Shown here: piece after piece, positions 7,374 to 15,240 of the stretch | Position numbering within the stretch: position 1 is the first letter of the stretch | Layout of the letters: each line of letters begins with the position of its first letter | Assembly: GCF_020809045.1 (NCBI RefSeq) | Contig: NZ_CP078079.1 | Location: forward strand, 2,728,001-2,792,000 | DNA length: 64,000 nt | Reading direction: 5' to 3' | DNA from: Pseudarthrobacter sp. L1SW | Lineage (GTDB): Bacteria > Actinomycetota > Actinomycetes > Actinomycetales > Micrococcaceae | Notes under the pieces: generated by a model | What the model was told of the DNA's origin: nothing | Databases searched by the model: none | Seen by the model: the letters and a program-made list of their open reading frames with translations, nothing else | Position numbers and translations under genes: made by a program

Positions 7374-8515
7374 TGAACTCACCCCTCGCCAACTCCGCGT
7401 TGGCTGACGCAGTCGCGGCTGCCCTGGCCACGGTCATTGATCCCGAGCTCCGCCGCCCCATCACCGAACTGGGCATGGTTGAGTCGGTGGACATCTCCGA
7501 CGACGGCAGGGTCCAGCTGGCTGTCCTGCTCACCATCGCCGGCTGCCCCCTGCGGGACACCATCACGGCCGACGCCACACAGGCCCTGCTGGCAGTTCCG
7601 GGAGTGTCCGCCGTCGGTGTTGAACTCAAGGTGATGACGCAGGAACAGCGCGATGCCCTCAAGGAGCTGCTCCGCGGTGCGGGCGGCCAGCGCGGCATTC
7701 CGTTCAACCAGCCGGATTCCCTGACCAAGGTCTACGCGGTGGCCAGCGGCAAGGGCGGCGTGGGAAAGTCTTCCGTCACCGTCAACCTGGCCTGCGCCCT
7801 CGCTGCGCAAGGGCTGCGGGTGGGCATCGTGGACGCGGACGTCTACGGCTTCTCCGTCCCTGCCCTGATGGGCATTACGCAGGCGCCCACCCGGGTGGAT
7901 GACATGATCCTCCCCCCGGTCGCCTACGGCGTGAAGGTGATCTCCATCGGGATGTTCGTCAGCGGCAACCAGCCCGTGGCCTGGCGCGGCCCCATGCTCC
8001 ACCGCGCCCTTGAGCAGTTCCTCACGGACGTGTACTTCGGGGACCTGGACGCCCTGTTCCTGGACCTGCCGCCCGGCACCGGTGACATTGCGATCTCGGT
8101 TGCCCAGCTGCTGCCGAAAGCCGAAATCCTGGTGGTCACCACCCCGCAGGCTGCCGCCGCCGACGTCGCGGAGCGGGCCGGTGCCATAGCCACGCAGACG
8201 GGCCAGAAAGTGGCGGGCGTCATCGAGAACATGTCTTACCTGGAATTGCCCGACGGCGGCAGGATGGAATTGTTTGGAAGCGGCGGCGGGTCAGTACTCG
8301 CCGAGCGGCTGACCGCGGCGGTAGGCGCGGACGTGCCGCTGCTGGGGCAGATTCCGCTTGATATCCGGCTGCGGGAAGGCGGCGATTCCGGGGTTCCGAT
8401 TGTCCTCGGGCAGGCGGCTACGCCTGCTGCCGCGGCGCTGGCCGGCATCGCTGGCCAGCTGGCGGCGAAGCCGCGCGGCCTTGCGGGGATGAAGCTGGGG
8501 CTGCAGCCCCGATAG
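7373..8515 (+). CDS. mrp: Mrp/NBP35-type ATPase (iron-sulfur carrier family)
   Basis: 380 residues. A MIP18/DUF59 domain covers about 10-90 with its conserved Cys at 58 (AGCPLRD). A deviant Walker A SGKGGVGKSS is at about 125-134, with Walker B LFLDLPPGTGD and later VVTTPQ and VIENMSY motifs. ApbC/Mrp ATPases load Fe-S clusters onto apoproteins, usually with a C-terminal CxxC just after ENMSY. Here that position reads LELPDGGRMELFGSGGG, with no cysteine, so cluster binding by the usual route is doubtful. Last gene of the MgtE/CBS-DUF1003-mrp unit, converging on tatB with 7 bases between. Confidence 0.9.
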   Translation: MNSPLANSALADAVAAALATVIDPELRRPITELGMVESVDISDDGRVQLAVLLTIAGCPLRDTITADATQALLAVPGVSAVGVELKVMTQEQRDALKELLRGAGGQRGIPFNQPDSLTKVYAVASGKGGVGKSSVTVNLACALAAQGLRVGIVDADVYGFSVPALMGITQAPTRVDDMILPPVAYGVKVISIGMFVSGNQPVAWRGPMLHRALEQFLTDVYFGDLDALFLDLPPGTGDIAISVAQLLPKAEILVVTTPQAAAADVAERAGAIATQTGQKVAGVIENMSYLELPDGGRMELFGSGGGSVLAERLTAAVGADVPLLGQIPLDIRLREGGDSGVPIVLGQAATPAAAALAGIAGQLAAKPRGLAGMKLGLQPR

Positions 8516-8522
8516 GGAGCGG

Positions 8523-8930
8523 CTACGTCGCCTCGGTGTCGAATGGTGCGGGCTCGCCCGGGGGCAAGGACTGGACCAGCCGTGCCGGCCGCTGCGGGGC
8601 CGCCTCCGCCGCCACGGCAGCTGCGCCGGAGACGGCGGCAACCGCAGCCGGGGCGCCGGCGCTTACGGGCTTGGAGTCGTCGTCCAGGAGCGCCTCTTTG
8701 ATGATGCGCCGCGGATCGTACTGGCGGGGATCGTACTTCTTCCAGTCGACATCGTCGATGTCGATCCCCACTTCTTCCTTGATCTGCTCACGGGCACCGG
8801 ACGCCATGCGCCGGACTTCCTTGACCAGGTTTGCCAGTTTCTGGGTGTATTCGGGCAGCCGCTGGGGACCGATCACCAGAACCCCAATGATCAGCAGAAG
8901 AAAGAACTCCGGGCCGTTGATTCCAAACAC
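8523..8930 (-). CDS. tatB: Sec-independent protein translocase subunit TatB
   Basis: 135 residues. N-terminal membrane helix (PEFFLLLIIGVLVIGPQRLP) with the conserved Glu and the Gly-Pro hinge, followed by an amphipathic helix (QKLANLVKEVRRMASGARE) and a disordered Ala/Pro tail. TatB with TatC forms the twin-arginine signal receptor for export of folded proteins. Length and the FGINGPEF opening fit TatB rather than TatA. It lies downstream of the sigE/anti-sigma pair. The GTG start has TAATCT seven bases upstream, so it likely has its own leaderless transcript. Confidence 0.92.
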   Translation of the reverse strand: MFGINGPEFFLLLIIGVLVIGPQRLPEYTQKLANLVKEVRRMASGAREQIKEEVGIDIDDVDWKKYDPRQYDPRRIIKEALLDDDSKPVSAGAPAAVAAVSGAAAVAAEAAPQRPARLVQSLPPGEPAPFDTEAT

Positions 8931-8937
8931 TTTAGGA

Positions 8938-8943
8938 AGATTA
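8938..8943 (-). promoter_or_regulatory. -10 element (TAATCT) of a leaderless promoter for tatB
   Basis: TAATCT ends 7 bases before GTG 8930. It lies in the 69-base gap after the anti-sigma factor gene, so tatB may be transcribed independently of sigE. Confidence 0.4.
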
Positions 8944-8999
8944 CCCTCTCCGGGCTGCCACTGACGATTTCCGCCCGGGGGCCGGGGAAACTGCCCGTG

Positions 9000-9893
9000 C
9001 TATGGGGTGAATAAGGCAACGATCCGGTTAACTCCACGTTGCAGCCGGGTGCCGAGTGGTTCTTCCGCCGCTTTGACGGAGGCAGCCGGAGCACCTGCCT
9101 CAACGCCTTCCTCGGCCTGCTTCCCGAGCTGCTGCAGAATGGGCAGGGCGTCGTCAGCCTCTTCGGCGGGCAAGTCGGACTCGTAGAGGAACGTGTGGCC
9201 TGGCGTCCGGTAAGTTGCGGACCACGGAGAGGAGCTCCACACCTGCAGCTGGCCGCTCCCCGGGCTGGCCGCGTCCTGCTCCGCTTCCTGTCCCGTACTG
9301 CCCCCGGCACCGGGCTGCAGCACTATCCGTTGTTCGGTCACGGTTGCTTGGTTGGTTCCGTCGGTGAGCCGGAGCTCCACGGCCGGCTGGCCATTGAGCA
9401 CGGTGGCCCTCGCCGATTGAAGCCGGAAGCCCATGGCTTCAAGCTCCGGGCAGGCCCAGCCTTCCGAACGCAGCTCGGTGAGCTGCTCCCCCGTAAGCTG
9501 CCTGCCATCCGCCGGTGTCCGGGACGAGGCGTGGGAGAGGGCTGCCTGGTTTCCTGTGGCGTCCCCCGGCACGGGGTCTCCTGCGGCGGCAAACGCACCG
9601 GCGGCCAGCACACCGGCAGCTGCCATGCTGCCGCCGGCGGCGAGGGCCAGGACACGGACGGCACCGCGGGGAGCGGCTGGCCGGTGTCCGTCCGCAGGCT
9701 GCATGGCGGCAAGCTCCTGTGTCCTGGCAAGCAGGCGGGCGGTCAGGTCATCACTGGCGGGAGGGACGGGAGCATCACGCAGCCGCTCCAGGTACTGGCG
9801 TTCGCGCCGCACGGCTGAAGAGCATTCGTGGCAGGACTGAAGGTGGCTGCGGGTGCGCTGATGCCTGCGTCCGAATGGAGAAGGGGACCTCAT
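9000..9893 (-). CDS. ZAS-type anti-sigma factor for the adjacent SigE
   Basis: 297 residues. The zinc-binding HxxxCxxC motif (HLQSCHEC) is at about 17-24, followed by a helix expected to clamp the sigma factor. One membrane helix at about 80-100 (VLALAAGGSMAAAGVLAAG) is followed by an extracytoplasmic domain of about 190 residues. This matches RseA/RsrA-like single-pass anti-sigma factors that hold an ECF sigma factor inactive until an envelope or redox signal. The gene starts 7 bases after the sigE stop, so the pair is co-transcribed. The sensory domain has no family I recognise. Confidence 0.85.
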   Translation of the reverse strand: MRSPSPFGRRHQRTRSHLQSCHECSSAVRRERQYLERLRDAPVPPASDDLTARLLARTQELAAMQPADGHRPAAPRGAVRVLALAAGGSMAAAGVLAAGAFAAAGDPVPGDATGNQAALSHASSRTPADGRQLTGEQLTELRSEGWACPELEAMGFRLQSARATVLNGQPAVELRLTDGTNQATVTEQRIVLQPGAGGSTGQEAEQDAASPGSGQLQVWSSSPWSATYRTPGHTFLYESDLPAEEADDALPILQQLGKQAEEGVEAGAPAASVKAAEEPLGTRLQRGVNRIVALFTP

Positions 9894-9900
9894 GCGCCGT

Positions 9901-10515
9901 TCAGAGGATGCCCGCGATGCGCGGCATGGACAGTTTCCGGCGCGACTGTTGGGGACGCGGATCCCGGTGGGCCAGCTTCTCCCGCAGCATGGTCCTCCCG
10001 CGGTGGATCCGGGAGCGGACGGTGCCCAGCTTCACGCCGAGGGCTTCCGCCACTTCGTCGTAGGACAGGCCTTCAAGGTCGCACAGGACGACGGCGGCGC
10101 GGAAGTCAGGCGGCAGTTCCTCCAGCGCAGCCTGCACGTCAACATCGAGGTTGTTCAGCTCGAAGCTCTGTTCCGGTCCGGGTTCCCGGCCGGGAAGCCG
10201 GGACTCAGCGTCCTCGGCAAGGGCGTCGAACCTGATCCGGGTCTTTCTCCGTGCCTGGTCCAGGAAGAGGTTCGTGGTGATCCGGTGCAGCCACCCGTCC
10301 AAGGTGCCCGGCTTGAAGTTCTCCAGCGAGCGGAAAACGCGGACAAACACCTCCTGGGTGAGGTCCTCGGCGTCGTACTTGTTCCCGGTCAGGCGGTATG
10401 CCAGCCGGTAAACCTTGGCCGAGTGGTTGGTGACCACTTCTTCCCAGGTGGGACGGACCCACTCCGGATCAGGATGATTTGCTGCAGGGACAGGTGCCAC
10501 AACTGAAGATGACAT
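9901..10515 (-). CDS. sigE: ECF RNA polymerase sigma factor SigE
   Basis: 204 residues. Region 2 ([26 protein letters not shown], binding core polymerase and -10) is at about 35-65 and region 4 ([22 protein letters not shown], then [11 protein letters not shown]) at about 135-185. The ATG follows GGGGAG. ECF sigma factors direct transcription of envelope-stress genes. Identity as SigE rests on sequence and neighbours: O-methyltransferase gene divergent upstream, anti-sigma gene and tatB downstream, mrp beyond, the order I recall for mycobacterial sigE. The htrA protease gene usually found between anti-sigma factor and tatB is absent here. Confidence 0.9.
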   Translation of the reverse strand: MSSSVVAPVPAANHPDPEWVRPTWEEVVTNHSAKVYRLAYRLTGNKYDAEDLTQEVFVRVFRSLENFKPGTLDGWLHRITTNLFLDQARRKTRIRFDALAEDAESRLPGREPGPEQSFELNNLDVDVQAALEELPPDFRAAVVLCDLEGLSYDEVAEALGVKLGTVRSRIHRGRTMLREKLAHRDPRPQQSRRKLSMPRIAGIL

Positions 10516-10741
10516 CGTCCACTCCCCTCGTGGAATGCTAACGCCCGGATACTGTTGACATCTCTGATTCGGCGCCGGTCACCTTTTGGATGAGCGGATA
10601 ATAATCATTTCAAAGTTGTCTGGGAATTTCCTGATTGTGCCCAAGTTCAGCCGTGGGCGCAACAGCCCGCCTCCGCTGCTGTTGCCACCGGACACAGTAG
10701 GCTGTAAAGGACATTCCCCTGCCGCCCAGAAAGCGAAACCC

Positions 10742-11374
10742 ATGAGCGCCGACAAGTCCACCAGCTGGTCCTATGCAGAAGATCTGCCCGCTGAGGATGA
10801 GGTCATGCTTCGGGCCCGGGAGCGCTCCTTTGAGCTGGGTGTAACGCCGGTTGGACCGGGGGTTGGCGCAGTGCTCACCGTGCTGGCCGCCGCGTCCAAG
10901 GCCCAGACCGCCGTCGAAATCGGAACCGGTGCCGGGGTCTCCGGTGTCTGCCTGCTCCGGGGCCTCGGGCCCCAGTCCGTCCTCACCACCATCGACGTGG
11001 ACGTGGAACACCTCAAGGCCGCCCGCGAAGCATTTTCCGAGGCAGGCAGCCCGGCCAACCGCACCCGCACCATTTCCGGCCGGGCCGGCGATGTCCTGCC
11101 GCGCCTGACGGACAACGCCTATGACCTGGTGTTCATCGACGCCGACAAGCCAGGCCTCCCGGGCTATGTGGAGCAGGCCGTCCGGCTCCTGAAACCGGCC
11201 GGGCTGCTGATCATCAACGATGCCCTGGACAAGGACAAGGTGGCCAACCCCGCCGGCCGGGAGGCCACAACGGTGGTCCTGCGCCAGGTGGGCAAGGCAA
11301 TCCGCGACGACGAGAGGCTTGCGTCCGCCATGCTTCCCACCGGCGACGGGCTGCTGGTAGCGGTCAAGAAGTAG
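10742..11374 (+). CDS. SAM-dependent O-methyltransferase (Rv1220c-like)
   Basis: 210 residues from ATG 10742 (MSADKSTSWSYAEDLP); an upstream in-frame extension is not family-like. The catechol-O-methyltransferase fold is visible: AVEIGTGAGVSGVCLL (SAM motif I) at about 58-73, TTIDVDVEH, VFIDADKPG (metal Asp) at about 130 and IINDALDK at about 155. Class I O-methyltransferases move a methyl group from SAM to a hydroxyl; the substrate here is unknown. It is divergent from sigE across 226 bases and ends at a strong hairpin shared with the convergent DUF3117 gene. Confidence 0.85.
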   Translation: MSADKSTSWSYAEDLPAEDEVMLRARERSFELGVTPVGPGVGAVLTVLAAASKAQTAVEIGTGAGVSGVCLLRGLGPQSVLTTIDVDVEHLKAAREAFSEAGSPANRTRTISGRAGDVLPRLTDNAYDLVFIDADKPGLPGYVEQAVRLLKPAGLLIINDALDKDKVANPAGREATTVVLRQVGKAIRDDERLASAMLPTGDGLLVAVKK

Positions 11375-11384
11375 CAGCAGGATA

Positions 11385-11424
11385 CGGGCAGGGCCCGCAG
11401 CCTGCTGGCTGCGGGCCCTGCCCG
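11385..11424. terminator. Bidirectional terminator hairpin
   Basis: A perfect 16-bp inverted repeat (CGGGCAGGGCCCGCAG and complement) has an 8-base loop, between the convergent O-methyltransferase and DUF3117 genes. T-tracts are weak. Confidence 0.75.
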
Positions 11425-11430
11425 GCACGA

Positions 11431-11598
11431 TTATTCGGTAACGCCGACGAGGCATTCCTTGAGGTTTGCTGCTTCGGCAGCGTTCAGCTCGACCACCAGG
11501 CGCCCGCCGCCCTCGAGCGGGACGCGCATGATCAGGCTGCGGCCCTCCTTGGTGACTTCCATTGGGCCGTCGCCGGTGCGTGGTTTCATAGCCGCCAT
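11431..11598 (-). CDS. DUF3117 small conserved actinobacterial protein
   Basis: 55 residues, starting at ATG 11598 behind GGGGAA. It reads MAAMKPRTGDGPMEVTKEGR, then LIMRVPLEGGGRLVVELN, ending KECLVGVTE. This matches the DUF3117 family (Rv1211 type), found in most actinobacteria and always of this size. Function is unknown; the conserved glycine and basic residues suggest a small beta-rich fold. It lies in the same conserved neighbourhood as in mycobacteria. A low-GC pocket upstream (about 11715-11790) is the likely promoter zone. Confidence 0.9.
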   Translation of the reverse strand: MAAMKPRTGDGPMEVTKEGRSLIMRVPLEGGGRLVVELNAAEAANLKECLVGVTE

Positions 11599-11831
11599 GA
11601 GGAATTCCCCTCCATTTTGTCCCAGGACTGATCAGCCCGGGCGGGCTGTGTCCGCATGTCGATCAAGCCGCTATGGCGGAGTGGATGGACACCGCCAAGG
11701 CTGAGCGTATTCTGAATGCTTTTTGTCCTTGCTTACTTATCATTATCGCGGAATTACCCGTACGTAGCTAATCGATGGACATTTCCAACGTCTTGCTATT
11801 TCAGTCCTGACCTGCGCCGAAGTCCCCGTGG
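11599..11831. other. Intergenic region upstream of the DUF3117 gene
   Basis: 233 bases without a convincing gene. About 11715-11790 is clearly poorer in G+C than the surroundings (TTTTTGTCC, TTATCATTATCG) and probably holds the DUF3117 promoter. No structured RNA or riboswitch was recognised. Confidence 0.4.
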
Positions 11832-13097
11832 CTAGGGTGGATAATCCCCGCCGCCTGGCAATTGCGCCCAGGCCCACAGCCACACGATCCAGACGATCTG
11901 CAGCAGCAGGAACATGGTGACCACGGTCCACCGGTAGGCCCGCGAGCCGGAGAGCAGGACAGCACCCAGCGCGAGCGGAAACAGCGGCAGGAGCATACGG
12001 AAAGTGCTGGTCTGCGGGTGCAGGAACACCACCAGGTACCCCATGTAGCAGGCGCACCACAGCCGGAGTTCAACGCCGAGCTGCCGTACCGGCGGCAGGA
12101 ACAGCATGGCGCCGAACAGTGCCACGAAAACGAACGGCGCCAGCAGGCCCAGGACCGGGCCAAAGAGGTCGACGCCGGTGTCGAACCAGGGCTTGAAGGG
12201 CACCAGGTCGTGCCCGCGCCACACAGTTTCAGTCTTGGTATAGGCCTGGATATCGCCCGTTGCTGCCCACGCGGCGGCGGGCCAGGCAAGCGCCATCGCC
12301 CCTCCGGCGGCGGTAAGGGCAGCCAGCGCCGCGAGGTCGCCGTTCGAGTGGGTCCCTTCGCGTTGCCCGCTGCCGTCCCGCCGGGCACTGAACCGCTGCC
12401 ACACGTGGCGCAGGAGAACCAGTCCGAGCATGGCTGCGAACGGGACCCCCACCGGCCGCGAGAGGCACAGGAGGAATACCACCGGGATGGCCCACAAGTA
12501 CTGCCGGCGCACCACCAGCAGCAATGCTCCCGCGAGCAGCAGCAGCGTCAACGACTCGGCGTAGGGCACCTGGAGGATTGCGGACACGGGGAAGGTGGAG
12601 AAGAAGGCCACGCCCCACAGGGCGGGTGCGTGGGTGGCCTTGTGCCGGAAGAGGATGTAGACCACCAGGGCGGCTCCCCACCCTGCCAGCATGGCGATGA
12701 TGGTCAGGGCCGCGGCCGGATTCATGCCGGTCAGCGCGCTGAGGCCACCGGCCAGGGCAGGAAACAACGGATAGAAGGCCCAGGCGTTCTCCTGGACATT
12801 GCCGGCAGCATCGGTCGGCAGGACGGAGGGGTAGCCTTCAGCAATGACCTGGCCGTACCAGCGCGCATCCCAGATGTTGATGAAGTTCCAGTAATCCGGT
12901 TTGGCGGGAAACCAGGGGTTGGGGCCCTGGTGCAGGGCGGCGGCCATGAAGATGCAGGCGGTGACCAGCCGGGCCGCGAAGTAGATGGCGGTGGCCTGCA
13001 GCCACCAGGGCCAGCCTTGGACAGCCCGCCCGGCCTGCCCGGCCAGCACCTGGAGAGACGGGACAAGGCCTGCCCCCCGCCGCGCCACGGTGCTCAC
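11832..13097 (-). CDS. Polytopic glycosyltransferase (PIG-V/mannosyltransferase-like, GT-C fold)
   Basis: 421 residues with about 9-10 membrane helices. After the first helix an extracytoplasmic loop carries WDARWYGQVIAEGYP (about 75-89), the W-D-x-x-W-Y signature of PIG-V-type mannosyltransferases, which take sugar from a polyprenyl-phosphate donor at the outer face of the membrane. Loops with AFYPLFPAL and VPYAESLTLL fit the same family. Likely role: adding mannose to a cell-envelope glycolipid or glycoprotein; acceptor unknown. GTG start overlaps the stop of the DivIVA-like gene (GTGA), so the two are translationally coupled. Confidence 0.72.
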   Translation of the reverse strand: MSTVARRGAGLVPSLQVLAGQAGRAVQGWPWWLQATAIYFAARLVTACIFMAAALHQGPNPWFPAKPDYWNFINIWDARWYGQVIAEGYPSVLPTDAAGNVQENAWAFYPLFPALAGGLSALTGMNPAAALTIIAMLAGWGAALVVYILFRHKATHAPALWGVAFFSTFPVSAILQVPYAESLTLLLLAGALLLVVRRQYLWAIPVVFLLCLSRPVGVPFAAMLGLVLLRHVWQRFSARRDGSGQREGTHSNGDLAALAALTAAGGAMALAWPAAAWAATGDIQAYTKTETVWRGHDLVPFKPWFDTGVDLFGPVLGLLAPFVFVALFGAMLFLPPVRQLGVELRLWCACYMGYLVVFLHPQTSTFRMLLPLFPLALGAVLLSGSRAYRWTVVTMFLLLQIVWIVWLWAWAQLPGGGDYPP

Positions 13098-13477
13098 AGC
13101 GGGTTCTTTCCAGGCGATGTGTTGTTCTTGTCGGATTCCGGTCCGGGGGTGGCTTCCATGGCCAACAGTGCTGCCCGGAGCCCATCAATTTCCTGCTGTT
13201 TGGACGCGAGCTGGTCCCGCAGCTCGTCCAGGACCTGGTCCACCTGCTCCATCCGGTAGCCGCGCAGGCCGAGGGAGAAACGCACGCGGTCGACGTCCTC
13301 CGGGGCTGCCTGCGCCGGCAGCAGGACAGGAGGAAGGTTGGCCGGCGGCTGCTCGAAACCGCCGCCCGCCAGGACAGGCAGCGGGCCCTCGCCTGACGTG
13401 CCGGAACGTAGCCCAAGGCCGATCCAGAAAACCGCCCCAATCAGCACAATGGCCAGGAAAACCAGAAAAAAGCTCAC
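13094..13477 (-). CDS. Membrane-anchored DivIVA-domain protein
   Basis: 127 residues. An N-terminal membrane helix ([20 protein letters not shown]) is followed by a Pro-rich linker and a DivIVA-like module at about 60-110: [20 protein letters not shown], then coiled-coil [19 protein letters not shown]. DivIVA modules bind negatively curved membrane and recruit cell-envelope machinery. Fusion to a membrane anchor and coupling to the glycosyltransferase suggest a localisation partner for it at poles or septum, which is inference. Similar short proteins occur at this spot in other actinobacteria (Rv1209 region, from memory). Confidence 0.8.
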   Translation of the reverse strand: MSFFLVFLAIVLIGAVFWIGLGLRSGTSGEGPLPVLAGGGFEQPPANLPPVLLPAQAAPEDVDRVRFSLGLRGYRMEQVDQVLDELRDQLASKQQEIDGLRAALLAMEATPGPESDKNNTSPGKNPL

Positions 13478-13526
13478 CGTTCCATCGTGCCAGACGGGAT
13501 GGCGCGCCGCCGTCCGGACGCTCGGG

Positions 13527-14309
13527 CTACTCCGGCCGCTGCTCCCCGTTAAGCGAGGGGGTAATGGCTACGTGGAGCACCCGGTCCACCGCCTCCGCGG
13601 GATCGTCAACCACCTGGATCAGGTCCAGGTCCTTCTCCGAGACCATGCCTTCGGCCACGAGTGTTCCCCTGATCCACTCGATCATCGGACCCCAGAACTC
13701 GACGCCGAGGAGCACGATGGGGAACGACGTCACCTTTCGCGTCTGAACCAGCACCATCGCCTCAAAAAGCTCATCCAGGGTGCCCAGGCCGCCCGGCAGG
13801 ACGATGAACCCCTGCGCGTACTTGACGAACATGGTCTTGCGGGCAAAGAAGTACCTGAAGTTGATGCCCAGGTCCACCCACTGGTTCAGGCCCTGCTCAA
13901 AGGGAAGTTCGATGCCCAGGCCGACGGACACGCCGTTGCCTTCCACAGTGCCGCGGTTGGCCGCTTCCATGGATCCGGGGCCGCCGCCGGTGATGACGGC
14001 AACGCCGGCCTCGGCCAGCTTCCGCCCCACTTCGACGCCCATCTCGTAGTATGGGCTGCCGGGCTTGGTGCGGGCGGAACCGAAGACGCTCACGGCCTTG
14101 CCAATGTCGGCCAGGGCGCCGAAACCTTCCACGAACTCGCTCTGGATGCGCAGGACACGCCAGGGATCAGTGTGGACAAACTGGCCGGGTCCCTTGGTGT
14201 CGAGCAGATGCTGGTCAGACATATCCACGGCCGCCTGCTTGCGGCGCAGTTCAAGGGGGCCCTTACGGCGCGGCTGGGAATTTCTGGCCGGATCTGCGTT
14301 GATGCTCAT
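13527..14309 (-). CDS. LOG-family TIGR00730 Rossmann-fold protein
   Basis: 260 residues. Hallmark motifs are [13 protein letters not shown] (about 110-122) and [14 protein letters not shown] (about 178-191), the latter being the PGGxGTxxE signature of the LOG (cytokinin-activating nucleoside 5'-monophosphate phosphoribohydrolase) family. Bacterial relatives split nucleotide monophosphates to base and ribose 5-phosphate; old annotation as lysine decarboxylase is wrong. ATG 14309 has TAGCCT six bases upstream, implying a leaderless message. Divergent from gluA. In mycobacteria the orthologue (Rv1205) sits in the same conserved region. Confidence 0.88.
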   Translation of the reverse strand: MSINADPARNSQPRRKGPLELRRKQAAVDMSDQHLLDTKGPGQFVHTDPWRVLRIQSEFVEGFGALADIGKAVSVFGSARTKPGSPYYEMGVEVGRKLAEAGVAVITGGGPGSMEAANRGTVEGNGVSVGLGIELPFEQGLNQWVDLGINFRYFFARKTMFVKYAQGFIVLPGGLGTLDELFEAMVLVQTRKVTSFPIVLLGVEFWGPMIEWIRGTLVAEGMVSEKDLDLIQVVDDPAEAVDRVLHVAITPSLNGEQRPE

Positions 14310-14315
14310 TCACCA

Positions 14316-14321
14316 AGGCTA
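14316..14321 (-). promoter_or_regulatory. -10 element (TAGCCT) of a leaderless promoter for the LOG gene
   Basis: TAGCCT ends 6 bases before ATG 14309 (gap TGGTGA). Confidence 0.45.
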
Positions 14322-14401
14322 ACCTCCCGCAGGAGGTATCTCTTGAATCACGATCCGCAGGAAGTTGGGGTGATTCGCATCATAAAGACCTGTATGTTCG
14401 C

Positions 14402-14407
14402 TAGATT
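14402..14407 (+). promoter_or_regulatory. -10 element (TAGATT) of a leaderless promoter for gluA
   Basis: TAGATT ends 7 bases before ATG 14415 and no ribosome binding site lies between (CTTTCTT). This supports 14415 over the in-frame ATG at 14394. Confidence 0.45.
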
Positions 14408-14414
14408 CTTTCTT

Positions 14415-15170
14415 ATGACTACTCATGTGCCCGGAGATGCGCTTGTCTCCCTGAACGGCGTAAATAAGCACTACGGCCAGCTGCATGTTTTGAAGGACAT
14501 CAACCTGCAGGTCCGCAAGGGCGAGGTTGTCGTGGTCATCGGGCCTTCCGGCTCCGGTAAGTCCACCCTCTGCCGTGCCATCAACCGCCTGGAAACCATC
14601 GAAGGCGGCACCATCAGCATCGACGGGAAGGTGCTTCCGGGGGAAGGCAAGGAGCTTGCCCAGCTCCGCGCCGACGTCGGAATGGTCTTCCAGTCCTTTA
14701 ACCTCTTCGCGCACAAAACCATCCTGGAGAACGTGACGCTCGGCCCCATCAAGGTCAAGGGCGTCGCAAAGGCTACGGCGGACAAAGACGCCATGGCCCT
14801 GCTTGAACGCGTCGGCGTTGGCCACCAGGCCCCCAAGCTGCCGGCACAGCTTTCAGGCGGGCAGCAGCAGCGCGTGGCCATCGCACGGGCTTTGGCAATG
14901 AAGCCGAAGGTCATGCTGTTTGATGAGCCCACCTCGGCCCTGGACCCGGAAATGATCAACGAGGTCCTGGACGTCATGGTCCAGCTGGCCAAGGAGGGCA
15001 TGACCATGATCGTGGTCACCCACGAGATGGGCTTTGCCCGCAAGGCCGCGGATCGCGTCGTGTTCATGGCGGACGGCCAGATTGTCGAAGACGCCACCCC
15101 GGAAGAATTCTTCACCAACCCGAAGAGTGAACGTGCCAAGGACTTCCTTTCCAAGCTCCTGACGCACTGA
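14415..15170 (+). CDS. gluA: Glutamate ABC transporter ATP-binding protein
   Basis: 251 residues. Walker [10 protein letters not shown] at about 44-52, Q-loop [14 protein letters not shown], signature [15 protein letters not shown] at about 147-161, Walker [15 protein letters not shown] and His-switch VVTHEMGF. This is the polar amino-acid uptake subfamily (GluA/GlnQ/HisP). First gene of a four-gene operon (gluA, gluB, gluC, gluD) that imports glutamate by ATP hydrolysis on the cytoplasmic face. The start is set by a TAGATT hexamer 7 bases upstream. Substrate by similarity to corynebacterial GluABCD; other acidic or polar amino acids are possible. Confidence 0.92.
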   Translation: MTTHVPGDALVSLNGVNKHYGQLHVLKDINLQVRKGEVVVVIGPSGSGKSTLCRAINRLETIEGGTISIDGKVLPGEGKELAQLRADVGMVFQSFNLFAHKTILENVTLGPIKVKGVAKATADKDAMALLERVGVGHQAPKLPAQLSGGQQQRVAIARALAMKPKVMLFDEPTSALDPEMINEVLDVMVQLAKEGMTMIVVTHEMGFARKAADRVVFMADGQIVEDATPEEFFTNPKSERAKDFLSKLLTH

Positions 15171-15240
15171 CCCACACCTGAACAAACACTCCCAGTTCGC
15201 ACCGAGGCCGTGACCCACGGCCATCAATGAAAGGAATGTC

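Noticed and set aside
13338..14414. A long N-terminal extension of gluA
   Set aside because: It would be antisense to the LOG gene; a normal GluA starts at 14415 and a promoter hexamer sits just upstream.
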